From Fimbriimonadaceae bacterium (GTDB lineage Bacteria; Armatimonadota; Fimbriimonadia; Fimbriimonadales; Fimbriimonadaceae), in assembly GCA_019694835.1 (NCBI GenBank), contig JAIBBE010000107.1:84349-148348 (forward strand): DNA of 64,000 bases, in the 5' to 3' direction. Under the pieces are notes generated by a model. That model was not told where the DNA came from and ran no database searches. It saw only the letters and a list, made by a program, of their open reading frames with translations. Numbering within the stretch: position 1 is the first letter of the stretch; the number at the start of each line of letters is the position of its first letter. The position numbers were made by a program, and so were the translations under genes. This document shows, one piece after another, positions 53,363 through 61,622 of this stretch.

Positions 53363-55875
53363 TATCGTGAACTTGGCTCCAAGTTTCGCACCTGGCTGGC
53401 GGATAGCCACACGACCTCATGCTCTCCGGCGAGCGAACGGATACGCAAGTGGCGGATTGGACTGACCGTTCGGTAGTGCAGAGTCTCATTGACGGCCGTC
53501 ATCGGTGCCCAACCAGGCTGCTGTATCTTGGGATGTTGGATTGCAGCTAAGTTTTCCCGGTCCCACACCACGAGATCGGCCACGAAGCCACGGATATCGA
53601 GTGCAAGTCCTGTCTCCGTTTCGCGAACTTCGATGGGTGACATCGTAACCTCAGTTTCCTTGGGCTCCGCAAGAAGAAGCCATCGTTCGGAGTTGTCGAA
53701 GCCGGATAGTTTGAAGCGAACCGCCGTCTTGGATCGATCAAGCTCTTTGGTATTGAGAGAATAGACAAGTTCCCGCTGGTTGGCCTGCAGATTTACGAAT
53801 CGTTGAATCAGATCGACGATCGAACCATCAAGCGTGTTGACGACTTCCATTTCGAGGCTACTCTCAATAGGCTGGAGGCTGTCATTGACGACCCAGACCT
53901 GGGCTTCACTCTCGTCCGCCACATAGTCAATGGAGATCATGACGTCGGCATATGCGCGCGCCATTTCGAAAGCAGCAGGCTTGAGCACTCTCGCGTAATC
54001 CTGCAAAGCCCAGCTCTGTACCGGCCAACAGTCGTTCGCTTGCCAGATGAGACTGCCACGACAGATTTCGCTTCGGCGGAAGAACTCGACCCCAAACCGC
54101 ATCGCATCGCGTTGGTTAAGTTGACTGTAGTACGTCCAGTCCTCGAGGGTCTCCGGATTCGGATAGTGCAACGTCACATAGCCCAGAAATGTATCCCAAG
54201 GTTTCCCAGTTTTGTTGTGATGATGGTGCACCGCATTCGGGAATGGGTGCCAGTCCTCGCCGCTCAAACACAGATTCCAGCCCGCCAGCGAACACGACGA
54301 TGCAAAACCGAATTCCGACGAGAAGCGTGTCGTCGAATCTCGATAATACGTCCAGTCCCCACGGCCATGCCAGACGTCCCAATAGTGACTATCGCCGTAG
54401 TACCCCATGTTAGCGTTCCTTTCCGGTCCGATGGGGATAGAATCTTCAGGGCTCATGCCGACTGGGCTGCTGGCGATGTAACTCCGGCCAGAATCCAATC
54501 GCTGGACGGCATCGGGCAATACTCGATCATAGATGTTCTGACCGTAATAGGTATCGGGAATGATGCCTGGTCCGCCCCAGCGAGTTTGGAACATGACTAG
54601 ATTCTCGTTGTTCCCGCACCACAGTGCGAGCGAAGCGCGATGGCGGAGGCGTTTGATATGGTGCTCTGCCTCAGCTCTTGCAACTTCCTGCCAGGGTTTG
54701 TCATCGGGATAGTACATGCACGCGTACGGGAAGTCCTGCCATACCAATACACCGAGTTCATCGCAGGCATCGTAAAACGCTTCTGACTCATACAACCCGC
54801 CTCCCCAAACGCGGAGCATATTCATGTTGAGTTCGACAAAGCGTGCGATTTGATCATGGATCTCGCCATCGCGGATTCGCCCTGGGAATGAATCATTGGG
54901 TATCCAGTTCGCGCCGCGTGCCCACACTGGTTTGCCGTTTACGAAGAATTCGAAGCTCTCGCCTACCGAGTCGGCTTCGCGCTTGAACTCAACCGTCCGC
55001 AAGCCAAACTTTCGGCGTTGCACGTCTCCACTTTCGAGGCGAATTTCGAGGGTGTGCAGCACTTGCTCGCCCATTCCCCGTGGCCACCACAATCCACCTT
55101 CGAGAAGCCATTCTGCGTGCTGATCGCTGATTTCAGTGCCTAGGACGGTGGTTTCCGAGGACCCTAAACCGAAGTCAAACTTGACTGGCTCCGGGACCGT
55201 GGTCTCGACTGTACAACGAACTCGGAACCTACCATCCTCTTGGGGTTCGACGATGAGCTCAACATCTTCTATTCGATTCGTAAACTCAAGAAGTCGAACT
55301 TCCTTCCAGATTCCTGCTCCAACCAACCGGGGACCCCAGTCCCACCCCGACATATATCCTGCCTTTCGAACAAACGCACGTTCATCGAACATGACAAAGT
55401 TCTGCGGCAATCCGTGCGATGCAAACCATGCCGTTCTTCTGTCCTTGCTGACGCGAACGGCAGAAGAGAACTCCACCCGCAGGGTATTCGTTCCTCTGAC
55501 TAGAGTTTCGGTAACATCCAAGTCCAGAGGAGCAAACATATTGTCGCTCTCGCCGATCAGGTAATCATTGAGGAAAAGTCGGCAGATGGTATCGAGTCCC
55601 TCGAATCGAAGCACTCGCCGATCAGATGAGCCACGAGGTTCCCAGGAAAACTCGCATTCATAGGTCCAATCCGCCTCATCAATCCACTGCGCCCCAACTT
55701 CGTATCGCCTCGCGAAGGGATCAGGAATTATCCCTGCCGCCACGAGGTCAAGGTGCACATTGCCAGGAACAGTAGCTGGAATCCAGCCTACGGGCGAAAG
55801 CTGCGGGCGATGGTAGTTAGGATCGGCATTGGCCTTCCGGAGGCGCCAACCGTTGTTCAGTAGAGTTTGATGCAT
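53362..55875 (-). CDS. beta-mannosidase, GH2
   Basis: ATG 55875 gives about 837 residues starting MHQTLLNNGWRLRKAN; an upstream ATG would add residues translated from an inverted repeat and is rejected. The domain order is GH2 sandwich (PATVPGNVHLDLVAAG, the mannosidase-specific entry), two Ig-like domains, a TIM barrel with the acid/base Glu in WCGNNENLVMF (about E424) and the nucleophile in SSEFGFASS (about E521), then a C-terminal domain. No signal peptide, so it should hydrolyse mannosyl oligosaccharides in the cytoplasm. It follows a pseudopilin and lipoprotein on the same strand. Confidence 0.92.
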   Translation of the reverse strand: MHQTLLNNGWRLRKANADPNYHRPQLSPVGWIPATVPGNVHLDLVAAGIIPDPFARRYEVGAQWIDEADWTYECEFSWEPRGSSDRRVLRFEGLDTICRLFLNDYLIGESDNMFAPLDLDVTETLVRGTNTLRVEFSSAVRVSKDRRTAWFASHGLPQNFVMFDERAFVRKAGYMSGWDWGPRLVGAGIWKEVRLLEFTNRIEDVELIVEPQEDGRFRVRCTVETTVPEPVKFDFGLGSSETTVLGTEISDQHAEWLLEGGLWWPRGMGEQVLHTLEIRLESGDVQRRKFGLRTVEFKREADSVGESFEFFVNGKPVWARGANWIPNDSFPGRIRDGEIHDQIARFVELNMNMLRVWGGGLYESEAFYDACDELGVLVWQDFPYACMYYPDDKPWQEVARAEAEHHIKRLRHRASLALWCGNNENLVMFQTRWGGPGIIPDTYYGQNIYDRVLPDAVQRLDSGRSYIASSPVGMSPEDSIPIGPERNANMGYYGDSHYWDVWHGRGDWTYYRDSTTRFSSEFGFASSCSLAGWNLCLSGEDWHPFPNAVHHHHNKTGKPWDTFLGYVTLHYPNPETLEDWTYYSQLNQRDAMRFGVEFFRRSEICRGSLIWQANDCWPVQSWALQDYARVLKPAAFEMARAYADVMISIDYVADESEAQVWVVNDSLQPIESSLEMEVVNTLDGSIVDLIQRFVNLQANQRELVYSLNTKELDRSKTAVRFKLSGFDNSERWLLLAEPKETEVTMSPIEVRETETGLALDIRGFVADLVVWDRENLAAIQHPKIQQPGWAPMTAVNETLHYRTVSPIRHLRIRSLAGEHEVVWLSASQVRNLEPSSR

Positions 55876-55911
55876 GGTTTCTTGTGTGCCAGCCAGAGGT
55901 TGCACTTGAAG

Positions 55912-56026
55912 CGTACCGCTGGCAACCTGCCGGCGATCCGATCACTTGTTGCTTGATCCCGACGACAAGCGCGGGTGCCAAGAAAGGCATGACCGAACGG
56001 TTCGGCGGCAGGTTGCCAGCGGTACG
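55912..56026. repeat. 21-bp inverted repeat upstream of GH2 gene
   Basis: Bases 55912-55932 and 56006-56026 are exact reverse complements separated by 73 bp. The element occupies the gap between the small lipoprotein and the GH2 mannosidase genes and could attenuate read-through into the mannosidase gene, or be a dispersed repeat. Confidence 0.75.
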
Positions 56027-56027
56027 A

Positions 56028-56225
56028 CTATCCGCCCGAGCCGGCGCTGGCTCCACCCTTATCACTGGGGGCTGCCGGAGGACCGCCCGCTTCGGGCGGG
56101 GGCTCCTTGATCGGGTTCGCGAAGCGCTTCTGCTCTGCGTCAGACACCTCCGGCTTACCCATGTCCCCACAACCAGCTAGGACAAGAGCGGCTCCCAGAA
56201 CGGCAAGCGGCAGAATTTTCATCAT
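56028..56225 (-). CDS. small lipoprotein
   Basis: 65 residues starting MMKILPLAVLGAALVLAGC: hydrophobic signal and lipobox Cys at about 19, followed by GDMGKPEVSDAEQKRFANP and a Pro/Ala/Gly-rich tail ending ASAGSGG. The ATG overlaps the stop of the pseudopilin gene by 4 bp, so the two are translationally coupled. Small lipoproteins of this shape commonly follow DUF1559-like genes. Role unknown, possibly an envelope partner of the pseudopilin. Confidence 0.75.
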   Translation of the reverse strand: MMKILPLAVLGAALVLAGCGDMGKPEVSDAEQKRFANPIKEPPPEAGGPPAAPSDKGGASAGSGG

Positions 56226-57070
56226 TGATCTCGAGTCGCGTCCCACATATTCTCCTTCGGTCGCTGCGAGGTGCTCGGGTTCGTCTTCGCTGGATCCATA
56301 ACCTTGGCACTCCCGTCACACATGGCAAAGACGCCCTTTCCAGCATACGGGGCGCTGACCGCGCCCTTGCGATTGTCCTTGTTTACGGTCCAAGTCGCGC
56401 CATTGGCCGTTACCGTATAGGGATTACCATTGCGACTTCCATCGGGCAAGTTTCCGGGGAAGCCTTGGACATCCCACCAATCTTGACCCGCGATAAATGT
56501 TCCGACACCCCAAGTGATCTGACTGCCAAAGCGCTCGGCAAACATAATGGTCTGCGAAGGATTGTTAACCGAGCCAGCTGGTCGGATCGCGTTGCGCATC
56601 CAGTTCTGAGGACCGCAGCGTGTGTCAGGAAGATTCTGAACTAAGCCCATCACACCAAGCAGCGAATTGCCCTGGCCGTCCCACGCGATGTATCCATTCG
56701 AAACATAACTGATATTGATGCCGTTCTCGTGGGTGACGAGCCACGCTGGCCAACCCCGCTTAGACTTGGGATCGGATCCATCGCGCAAGAGCTCGAGGCT
56801 CTTCACGTACGGCTGGGTGTCCAAGGTCCAACCGCCGTCGAGTGGGATCCACCAACAAGCACCAGATCCCATCGGATAGGTGTCGTCGTTATCCTGCATG
56901 TACATCATGATCGCGAGCGCAAACTGCTTCATGCCAGAAATGGCAACTGTCTTCTTCGCGGCCTCTTTTGCTTGAGCGAACACCGGGAACAAGATGGCGG
57001 CGAGAATCGCGATAATCGCAATGACAACGAGAAGTTCGATAAGGGTGAACGCAGAACGAATGCGCTTCAT
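56222..57070 (-). CDS. DUF1559-like prepilin-domain protein
   Basis: 282 residues with leader MKRIRSAFTLIELLVVIAII followed by the helix AILAAILFPVFAQAKEAAKK: a type III prepilin signal with Glu at +5. The body contains MKQFALAIMMYMQDNDDTYP, the sequence typical of DUF1559/SBP_bac_10 proteins, and ends near YAGKGVFAMCDGSAKVMDP. The last segment resembles the H-X9-DG box but has Tyr where His is expected. DUF1559 is classed as a possible solute-binding domain on a pseudopilin. The gene starts directly after the stop of the regulator gene and overlaps the small lipoprotein gene, so the three form an operon. Confidence 0.88.
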   Translation of the reverse strand: MKRIRSAFTLIELLVVIAIIAILAAILFPVFAQAKEAAKKTVAISGMKQFALAIMMYMQDNDDTYPMGSGACWWIPLDGGWTLDTQPYVKSLELLRDGSDPKSKRGWPAWLVTHENGINISYVSNGYIAWDGQGNSLLGVMGLVQNLPDTRCGPQNWMRNAIRPAGSVNNPSQTIMFAERFGSQITWGVGTFIAGQDWWDVQGFPGNLPDGSRNGNPYTVTANGATWTVNKDNRKGAVSAPYAGKGVFAMCDGSAKVMDPAKTNPSTSQRPKENMWDATRDQ

Positions 57071-58297
57071 TTAGGAATAACCTCCGCTTTGAGTCGCTGA
57101 ATCGGCGGCGGCACCGTCGCCGGTTCGGCTAGTTACGAAACGATATTGGGATCGGGGATAAGGAAGCTCGCCGTGGAAGCCCGTCACTTCTCCGGCCCGC
57201 GCCGTCCAATCACTTGGGGGCGCACCACAAAGGCCTCGCACGATGAGTTCCTGCGGGGCAAACTGTATTTCGGGATGTCGGTCAGGGCGTTCAATTCGGT
57301 CAAGCAACATCTGAACCGACAGCTCGGCCATAGCGTCCCAGTCGACCGCGACGGTTGTCATGCCGATTCCGTCGACGGTAAGGTCAACGTCGTCGCCGAT
57401 CGTGGTGACGGCGACGTCAGCGGGAACCTTGAGGCCACATTCCAGAATAGTCTCAACGACATCGGCAATATACGAATCCTGCATGACAAAAATGGCATCG
57501 GGGCGGTCCTCGTCCATGAGTCGGCGTGCAAGATTGGTTGTGTCGCATCGCCCCATTCCGCTCGTGGTAACGAATTGGTAGTCGGCACTAACCGGTTGAA
57601 GTCCGTGGTCAAAGATCGCCTTCATATAGCCGCTGAATCGCTGGTGGGTGACTTCGAGCATGTCGAGCATCCCGGTTACTGCAATTCGAGTTCTGCCCTG
57701 CTTCGCCAATTGGGATGTAGCTTGGTAGGCAGCGTTGAAGTAGTCGAACGTCACGAGGTCGGTGTCAACACCGTTGATTCGGTGGTCCATGGCGACGGTC
57801 GGCAGCCGACGAGAGAGGGCCCGAATCGCCTCGGCATCGGGAAAGCCGCGGAACGACCACACGAGCGCTCCGGCAAATCCACAGTCGACGGCGTGTTGAA
57901 AGGCGTCCTCGACTTTATAGTGGATCCGCCCACCCACGTGCACCAAGTGATAGCCCCTTGCACGCAGCATTTCGCTGATCCGGAGATACAGAACCCGCAG
58001 CACGAAGGTTTGGTCGTCGATCAAGGCGATGTTGTTGGTCTTGGGTTTCGTGACGCCTGCACCAGCAATCACCCCTCGATTGGGCAGGTTTTGAGCCCAA
58101 CCCTCTTCCACCAGCATCGCCAAAGCTCGTCGCACGGTGCTTCGACTGACGCCAAACTCTTCCTGAAGTTCGCGCTCGGTCGGCAAGTATCGACCGAGCG
58201 GAATCGCACCGGACTCGACTCGGCCCTGCAGGGCACCCGCGATCAGCTTAAAGCTGTTCCGCTCACCTCGACCGAGAGATTTCTTCTTGGTGCTCAC
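57071..58297 (-). CDS. GntR-headed LacI-type transcriptional regulator
   Basis: The start is GTG 58297, because a -10 hexamer (TATGAT) ends 6 nt upstream; ATG 58315 would lie inside the promoter. The product has about 408 residues: an N-terminal GntR winged helix (IPLGRYLPTERELQEEFGVS, then RSTVRRALAMLVEEGW) joined to a LacI/periplasmic-binding-like ligand domain (NIALIDDQTFVLRVLY, TVAMDHRINGVDTDLVTFDY, RPDAIFVMQDSYIADVVETI, DVAVTTIGDDVDL). This AraR-like architecture binds DNA as a dimer and responds to a sugar. It lies upstream of the pseudopilin operon and divergent from the GH5-like gene, so it probably represses both. Confidence 0.9.
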   Translation of the reverse strand: MSTKKKSLGRGERNSFKLIAGALQGRVESGAIPLGRYLPTERELQEEFGVSRSTVRRALAMLVEEGWAQNLPNRGVIAGAGVTKPKTNNIALIDDQTFVLRVLYLRISEMLRARGYHLVHVGGRIHYKVEDAFQHAVDCGFAGALVWSFRGFPDAEAIRALSRRLPTVAMDHRINGVDTDLVTFDYFNAAYQATSQLAKQGRTRIAVTGMLDMLEVTHQRFSGYMKAIFDHGLQPVSADYQFVTTSGMGRCDTTNLARRLMDEDRPDAIFVMQDSYIADVVETILECGLKVPADVAVTTIGDDVDLTVDGIGMTTVAVDWDAMAELSVQMLLDRIERPDRHPEIQFAPQELIVRGLCGAPPSDWTARAGEVTGFHGELPYPRSQYRFVTSRTGDGAAADSATQSGGYS

Positions 58298-58303
58298 GGC
58301 TAT

Positions 58304-58331
58304 ATCATACAACATGTATCGCAGAATGCAA
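58304..58331 (-). promoter_or_regulatory. promoter of the regulator gene, leaderless type
   Basis: On the minus strand TTGCAT (58331-58326), 16-bp spacer and TATGAT (58309-58304) precede GTG 58297 by 6 nt. Predicted transcription starts at the GTG. Confidence 0.6.
58307..58319. promoter_or_regulatory. candidate operator palindrome
   Basis: ATACA-ACA-TGTAT is a 13-bp inverted repeat (5-bp arms, 3-bp centre) overlapping the spacer and -10 of the regulator promoter in the divergent region. Position and form fit an autoregulatory GntR/AraR-type operator; the regulator's actual specificity is inferred. Confidence 0.45.
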
Positions 58332-58399
58332 CGCTTTTATGAGAAAATGCGAAACAAGCGGTCTGTTTTGGATTCTGGTCGACACATCGCGAGGCACAA

Positions 58400-60322
58400 A
58401 TGAACCTGATCACGATCCTTTCTCTCCTGGCAACACCGACCTTGTACGGGCCCGTCAACCTGGAGTTAGCGGTTCCCGTGGAGGGAAATCCGTTCGATCC
58501 TGCGGAGAATGATGTCCGTCTGAGGCTCACAAAGGGTGGACGAGCAACCGAACGCCTCGCGTTCTTCGCCAATGGAAAGTGGCGTGCCCGAATCGCGACC
58601 CCGGAGCCGGGCAGATATGCGGTCGAAGTGTGGCGCAACAGCAAGAAGGTCGTCGGGTCCCCTAAGTCGATTCAGGTTCCGAAGACGCGGATCCATCACG
58701 TCCGAACAAGCGGCACCAAATTCGAGCTTGGCGGCAAGCCGTATTGGCCGGTCGGCACCAACCTCGGCTGGCAGTCACCGAACTTCCCCGACATGACCGA
58801 GCAGATCGCAACCCTCGCCAAAGCGGGAGGCAACTGGACGCGCATTTGGGCGAGCAATTGGGACGACAAGAGTCCCTTCTGGACGCAGAACACACCCCTC
58901 CCGAAGGACGGCTGGATGAGCGAGGTCGCCCTGAATCGTTGGGATCAGCTTGTCCGGGCTGCCGAGAAGTCGGGGGTGTACTTCCAGTACGTCTTCTTCA
59001 ACCACGGACAGTTCAGCACCGAGGTCAACCCGAATTGGCCGACCCACCCATGGAACAAAGCCAACGGCGGATTCCTGCCCGATGCAAAGGCGTTCTTTAC
59101 CGATCCCGAGGCCAAACGCCGCGCGCGGATGTTCTTGCGCTACGCAGCCGCTCGCTGGGGAGCCTCGCCCGCCATCATGGCCTGGGAGCTTTGGAACGAG
59201 GTGCAGTTCACCGATCTCGCCCGTTCCGGTGACTGGAAGACGGTCGCGGCTTGGCACGACGAAATGGCGGACTACATGCGCTCGGTCGACAGCTATGGAC
59301 ACCTGATTACGACAAGCAGCGAACTTGGCGCACCCATCTGGCGAAAAATGGACTATGCACAGGGCCATGGCTATCCAGCGAGTATTGAAGGGCTGATCAT
59401 GGGCTCGACTTCACCCGACCCTCGAAAACCACTCTTCTTCGGTGAAGTCGGGCTGGGCAATTCATCGGGTCGAAACGCTCAGGAAGAGCGCATGGCGATT
59501 CGAGACGGCATTTGGGGTGGGTTCTTCGCGGGTCAAGCGGGGGCCGGTCAGTATTGGTTCTGGGATCGAATGAACCTGCCCGGCATGCTCGATGAGTATC
59601 GCAACTCGACCAAAGCTCTGCGAACGATCGGAAATCCGGCTGGGTTTCGACCGACCAATCTCACCGTTGATGTCGCGAGTTCGGGCACTCTGGTCATGCG
59701 TCCGGGACGGGGTTGGGAGAAGTCCGACCTGATGGACTTCAACCTGCCCACGGATGCCAACCCTTCAAAGCTCGGCAAACTTTCCTCGTTCCTCCAGGGC
59801 CGTGCGAATCGAGTGATGCAGCCAAAGCCGCTTACCTTGCGCTTTAGTGCCAGTAAGAATGGGGTCTTTCGCGCGATCATTAACCAAGTATCGCAAAGCG
59901 GTGCGGCCGTTTCGCTGTCCTGTAATGGCGTGGCTGGACCGACAAAACGATGGGACGCAGCATCCTCGAACCGCAACGTGAACGAAACCCTTGAAATGCC
60001 GTTTTCGCCGGGCGATAACGTGGTCGTCGTGGATAACGACGGTGCCGACTGGGTCAATGTTTCCCAATATGAAGCAACCACGCTCGCTCCCGACGCCACC
60101 GCCCTGGCGGCTGCCAATGGAAATACTCTTATTCTGCGCGTGCGGGCCGCCGCTCCAAGTCAGAAGCTCGTCGTGCGTCATCCGCTGCTCAAGGGCGTGC
60201 TCAATTTACGCGTCTTGAGTTTGGCTGACGGCAAGGTCAAAGACCTCTCGTCGACCGTTAAGCGCAACGGCCTCGAGATGATTGCAGAATGGAAGGACCA
60301 GATCGTCATTTTTACGAGATAA
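58400..60322 (+). CDS. GH5-like (clan GH-A) glycoside hydrolase with DUF5060-like N-domain
   Basis: 640 residues from ATG 58400 with GAGG 5 nt upstream and a short signal (MNLITILSLLATPTLYG). Residues about 15-100 form a DUF5060-like beta domain (VNLELAVPVEGNPFDPAEND). The barrel starts TSGTKFELGGKPYWPVGTNL and carries the acid/base Glu in WELWNEV (about E267) and nucleophile in FFGEVGLGN (about E349). The C-terminal 200 residues are beta-rich. Activity on beta-mannan or beta-glucan is likely given the family and the GH2 mannosidase on the other side of the regulator. It converges on tyrS with an 8-bp gap. Confidence 0.85.
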   Translation: MNLITILSLLATPTLYGPVNLELAVPVEGNPFDPAENDVRLRLTKGGRATERLAFFANGKWRARIATPEPGRYAVEVWRNSKKVVGSPKSIQVPKTRIHHVRTSGTKFELGGKPYWPVGTNLGWQSPNFPDMTEQIATLAKAGGNWTRIWASNWDDKSPFWTQNTPLPKDGWMSEVALNRWDQLVRAAEKSGVYFQYVFFNHGQFSTEVNPNWPTHPWNKANGGFLPDAKAFFTDPEAKRRARMFLRYAAARWGASPAIMAWELWNEVQFTDLARSGDWKTVAAWHDEMADYMRSVDSYGHLITTSSELGAPIWRKMDYAQGHGYPASIEGLIMGSTSPDPRKPLFFGEVGLGNSSGRNAQEERMAIRDGIWGGFFAGQAGAGQYWFWDRMNLPGMLDEYRNSTKALRTIGNPAGFRPTNLTVDVASSGTLVMRPGRGWEKSDLMDFNLPTDANPSKLGKLSSFLQGRANRVMQPKPLTLRFSASKNGVFRAIINQVSQSGAAVSLSCNGVAGPTKRWDAASSNRNVNETLEMPFSPGDNVVVVDNDGADWVNVSQYEATTLAPDATALAAANGNTLILRVRAAAPSQKLVVRHPLLKGVLNLRVLSLADGKVKDLSSTVKRNGLEMIAEWKDQIVIFTR

Positions 60323-60330
60323 CGGGCACC

Positions 60331-61572
60331 CTAGACTAACTTGCGAAACTGGTGTTTACCCACTTTCAGGGTCTTGCCACGAACCTCCTCCAGTGGCAAG
60401 ACCGCCTGAGGATCGGACACTTTCACGCCGTCAAGTGATACCGCGCCGGCCTGAATCAACCGCTTAGCTTCGCCAACCGATTTTGAAAATCCGAGACTAG
60501 CGACGAGTGTGGCTGTAGCGATCCCAATCCCTCCGGCAGCAAGGCCATCACTATCGAATAGCTGACGCTTCGCGGCTTCAGGAATCCCCACCTCTTCCGC
60601 GTCGACGGGCTGAGCGCGTTTGCTGAAGGTTTCCACGAAATAGTCATCGGCCTTCTGCGCCTCATCGTCACCATGATAGAGGGCAACGATTTCTCGCGCC
60701 AAGCGCCGCTTGACGTCGCGAGGATTCAGTTCGCCCGTCTCGGCATCTCTTACCAATGCAGCCGCCTCGTCGAGAGGTACGTCGGAGCAAAGTTCGAACC
60801 AGTTGAGCATCAATTCATCGGGGATCGACATCGTCTTACCGTACATATCATTCGGTGAATCGACGATGCTTATGTAGTTCCCCAACGATTGCGACATCTT
60901 CTCTTTGCCGTCAGTACCGACCAGCAAGGGACATAACATCACGACTTGTGCCGCTTGACCATACTGTTCCATCAAGACTCGCCCGACCAAGTTATTGAAT
61001 TTCTGGTCATTTCCGCCCAGTTCGACATCCGCATTGATCTCGACGGAGTCCATTCCTTGACAAAGCGGATACATGATTTCGTGCATCGCGATCGGGCGAT
61101 GTTCCGCGAGCCGTTTCGTAAAATCATCGCGTTCCAGAATGCGGGCTACCGTGTAGCGCGAGCAGAGTCGTATGACATCCTCGAATGTCATCTTGCCCAG
61201 CCAATCCTTGTTGTAGTAGATTTCTGTTCGCTCGGGAATCAGGATCTTGTAAAGCTGCTTTTCGACCTCGCGGACGTTGGCCTCGACTTCTTCACGGGTG
61301 AGTTGCGGTCGGGTCTTGCTCTTCCCGCTAGGATCGCCAATGAGGGCGGTGAAGTCGCCGACGATGATACATCCGGTGTGCCCCAGCCGTTGGAAGTCTC
61401 GGATTTTGCGAAGCACGACCGCCCACCCTAGCGTTACATCGCGCGCCGTCGGGTCGAGGCCGAGCTTGACGCGCAACGGCCGTCCCAGCTTGAGCTTCTC
61501 GGCCAAGTCGGCCTCGCTGATGATCTCGGTCGTTCCCCGGCGCAGGATGGCAAGCTGTTCGTCAATCGTCAT
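60331..61572 (-). CDS. tyrS: tyrosyl-tRNA synthetase with atypical signature motifs
   Basis: 413 residues from ATG 61572. Family features are the ATP-binding core (LGLDPTARDVTLGW, 47-50 in place of HxGH), FQRLGHTGCIIVGDFTALIG with DPSGKSKTRP, the tyrosine site YPLCQGMDSVEINADVELGG, KMSQS (225-229, for KMSKS) and a C-terminal S4-like RNA-binding domain (about 345-413, KRLIQAGAVSLDG). It attaches tyrosine to tRNA-Tyr. Length and order fit the TyrZ-type bacterial enzyme. Both class I signatures depart from consensus. A TAAAAT hexamer ends 10 nt before the ATG and there is no Shine-Dalgarno. Whether a second tyrS exists elsewhere is unknown. Confidence 0.93.
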   Translation of the reverse strand: MTIDEQLAILRRGTTEIISEADLAEKLKLGRPLRVKLGLDPTARDVTLGWAVVLRKIRDFQRLGHTGCIIVGDFTALIGDPSGKSKTRPQLTREEVEANVREVEKQLYKILIPERTEIYYNKDWLGKMTFEDVIRLCSRYTVARILERDDFTKRLAEHRPIAMHEIMYPLCQGMDSVEINADVELGGNDQKFNNLVGRVLMEQYGQAAQVVMLCPLLVGTDGKEKMSQSLGNYISIVDSPNDMYGKTMSIPDELMLNWFELCSDVPLDEAAALVRDAETGELNPRDVKRRLAREIVALYHGDDEAQKADDYFVETFSKRAQPVDAEEVGIPEAAKRQLFDSDGLAAGGIGIATATLVASLGFSKSVGEAKRLIQAGAVSLDGVKVSDPQAVLPLEEVRGKTLKVGKHQFRKLV

Positions 61573-61582
61573 GGAAGAGGTG

Positions 61583-61588
61583 ATTTTA
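61583..61588 (-). promoter_or_regulatory. possible -10 hexamer of tyrS
   Basis: Minus-strand TAAAAT lies 10 nt before ATG 61572, giving at most a leader of about 4 nt. Confidence 0.35.
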
Positions 61589-61610
61589 CTTGGCTGGGGC
61601 TGCTTGCAGG

Positions 61611-61616
61611 TATAAA
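61611..61616 (+). promoter_or_regulatory. -10 hexamer of hisB, leaderless type
   Basis: TATAAA followed by 6 nt (CACCCC) and ATG 61623. A TTGGCT 15 bp upstream is a weak -35. No Shine-Dalgarno. Confidence 0.5.
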
Positions 61617-61622
61617 CACCCC

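Noticed and set aside
55876..55905. Longer GH2 start adding ten residues
   Set aside because: The added residues come from the intergenic region beside the inverted repeat and are not part of the GH2 family N-terminus.
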